Shown here piece by piece: positions 32,242-32,377 of a stretch of DNA of 32,377 nucleotides. The DNA comes from Anaerolineae bacterium. Its GTDB lineage: Bacteria > Chloroflexota > Anaerolineae > Anaerolineales > Villigracilaceae. Position numbers and translations under genes: made by a program. Below the pieces are notes generated by a model that saw only the letters and a program-made list of their open reading frames with translations, made no database searches and was not told where the DNA came from. The stretch's first letter is position 1, and the number at the start of each line of letters is the position of its first letter. Location: NCBI GenBank assembly GCA_022013685.1, contig JAKLPV010000097.1, forward strand, positions 1-32,377, in the 5' to 3' direction.

Positions 32242-32377
32242 TCAGGCTGCATCCAGGGCTTGCTCCAAATCTTGCAGCAGGTCATCGACATGCTCGATGC
32301 CGGCCGAAAGCCGCACCAGGTTGGCCGGGACCTCCAACTGCGAGCCTTGCGTCGAAAGGTGGGTCATCGCCGCCGGG
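32242..32377 (-). CDS. C-terminal end of a trans-sulfuration PLP enzyme (partial)
   Basis: On the minus strand the frame enters at 32377 and ends at TGA 32244-32242, giving about 44 residues. The motif 'MTHLSTQGSQLEVPANLVRLSAGIEHVDDLLQDLEQAL' type ending (THLS, LVRLSAGIE, DDLLQDLEQAL) is that of the Cys/Met metabolism PLP-dependent family (cystathionine gamma-synthase, cystathionine gamma-lyase and relatives). Which member cannot be told from this end alone; the PLP lysine lies outside the window. It is convergent with the DUF3795 gene, with 2 nt between their stops. Confidence 0.88.
   Translation of the reverse strand, partial: PAAMTHLSTQGSQLEVPANLVRLSAGIEHVDDLLQDLEQALDAA

Noticed and set aside
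1..32377. CRISPR arrays, tRNA or rRNA genes, replication origin
   Set aside because: No spaced direct-repeat array, cloverleaf-like sequence, conserved rRNA stretch or DnaA-box cluster was seen by eye; a covariance-model scan would be needed to be certain.

Overview
The window looks like a chromosomal segment from a member of the Chloroflexota, most likely Anaerolineae. This is an inference from gene content: minCDE-rodA, lipoproteins with Cys lipoboxes, a CAP/LysM surface protein with Pro/Thr-rich linkers, a GtrA protein, a PPK2 polyphosphate kinase and clusters of small DUF proteins. GC-rich coding DNA with GCAAAG-type intergenic repeats agrees with this. I see no rRNA, tRNA, CRISPR array or replication origin. 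Coding density is high and most genes sit in short operons with ATGA or TAATG overlaps.

Layout. 1-1010: an AT-rich edge with the first codons of a leftward gene that may be an IS21-type transposase, plus an orphan membrane-anchored protein. 1102-4680: a DinG helicase-exonuclease and, leftward, ScpB, separated by two hairpin repeats. 4726-6898: two lipoproteins, one with a G5 domain and a beta-propeller. 6949-11079: an operon of a UDP-glucuronate decarboxylase-like enzyme, GtrA, a small beta-rich protein and RecJ, ending tail to tail with PPK2. 11901-12959: a winged-helix Fe-S protein. 13239-15824: glutamine synthetase followed by a two-gene thiol-redox module. 16349-20756: leftward operon minC-minD-minE-rodA-gltX. 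20930-28788: a WYL-type regulator heading a run of accessory genes (two hydrolases, SAP/DUF6434, GyrI-like, two ClbS/DfsB or DinB-like bundles, DUF3795, an alpha/alpha-barrel protein, GNAT, and a Cys-rich exported protein). 28878-32377: CAP/LysM protein, a structured leader with a small basic protein, a glyoxalase-fold protein, a MITE-like repeat, another DUF3795 protein and the 3' end of a trans-sulfuration enzyme.

The most interesting feature is UGA recoding. The lipoprotein gene at 15237-15824 carries a thioredoxin fold whose CxxC site reads Trp-UGA-Pro-Ala-Cys. The frame stays open on both sides, and a hairpin with bacterial SECIS geometry starts 17 nt after the UGA. It overlaps by ATGA a gene for a DsbD-alpha-like lipoprotein, so the pair resembles the two soluble ends of DsbD split into separate lipoproteins, one with a predicted selenocysteine. 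A second gene, 28288-28788, encodes a complete signal peptide, Cys-rich domain, Pro-rich linker and C-terminal membrane helix, and is interrupted only by one in-frame UGA. Its SECIS case is weaker.

Other cross-window signals: three genes (dinG, scpB, CAP/LysM) have a -10-like hexamer exactly 6 nt before the ATG and no Shine-Dalgarno, suggesting leaderless transcripts. Glutamine synthetase has Phe where the adenylylated Tyr would be. A decayed piece of a DUF3795 gene sits about 1.4 kb from an intact relative.
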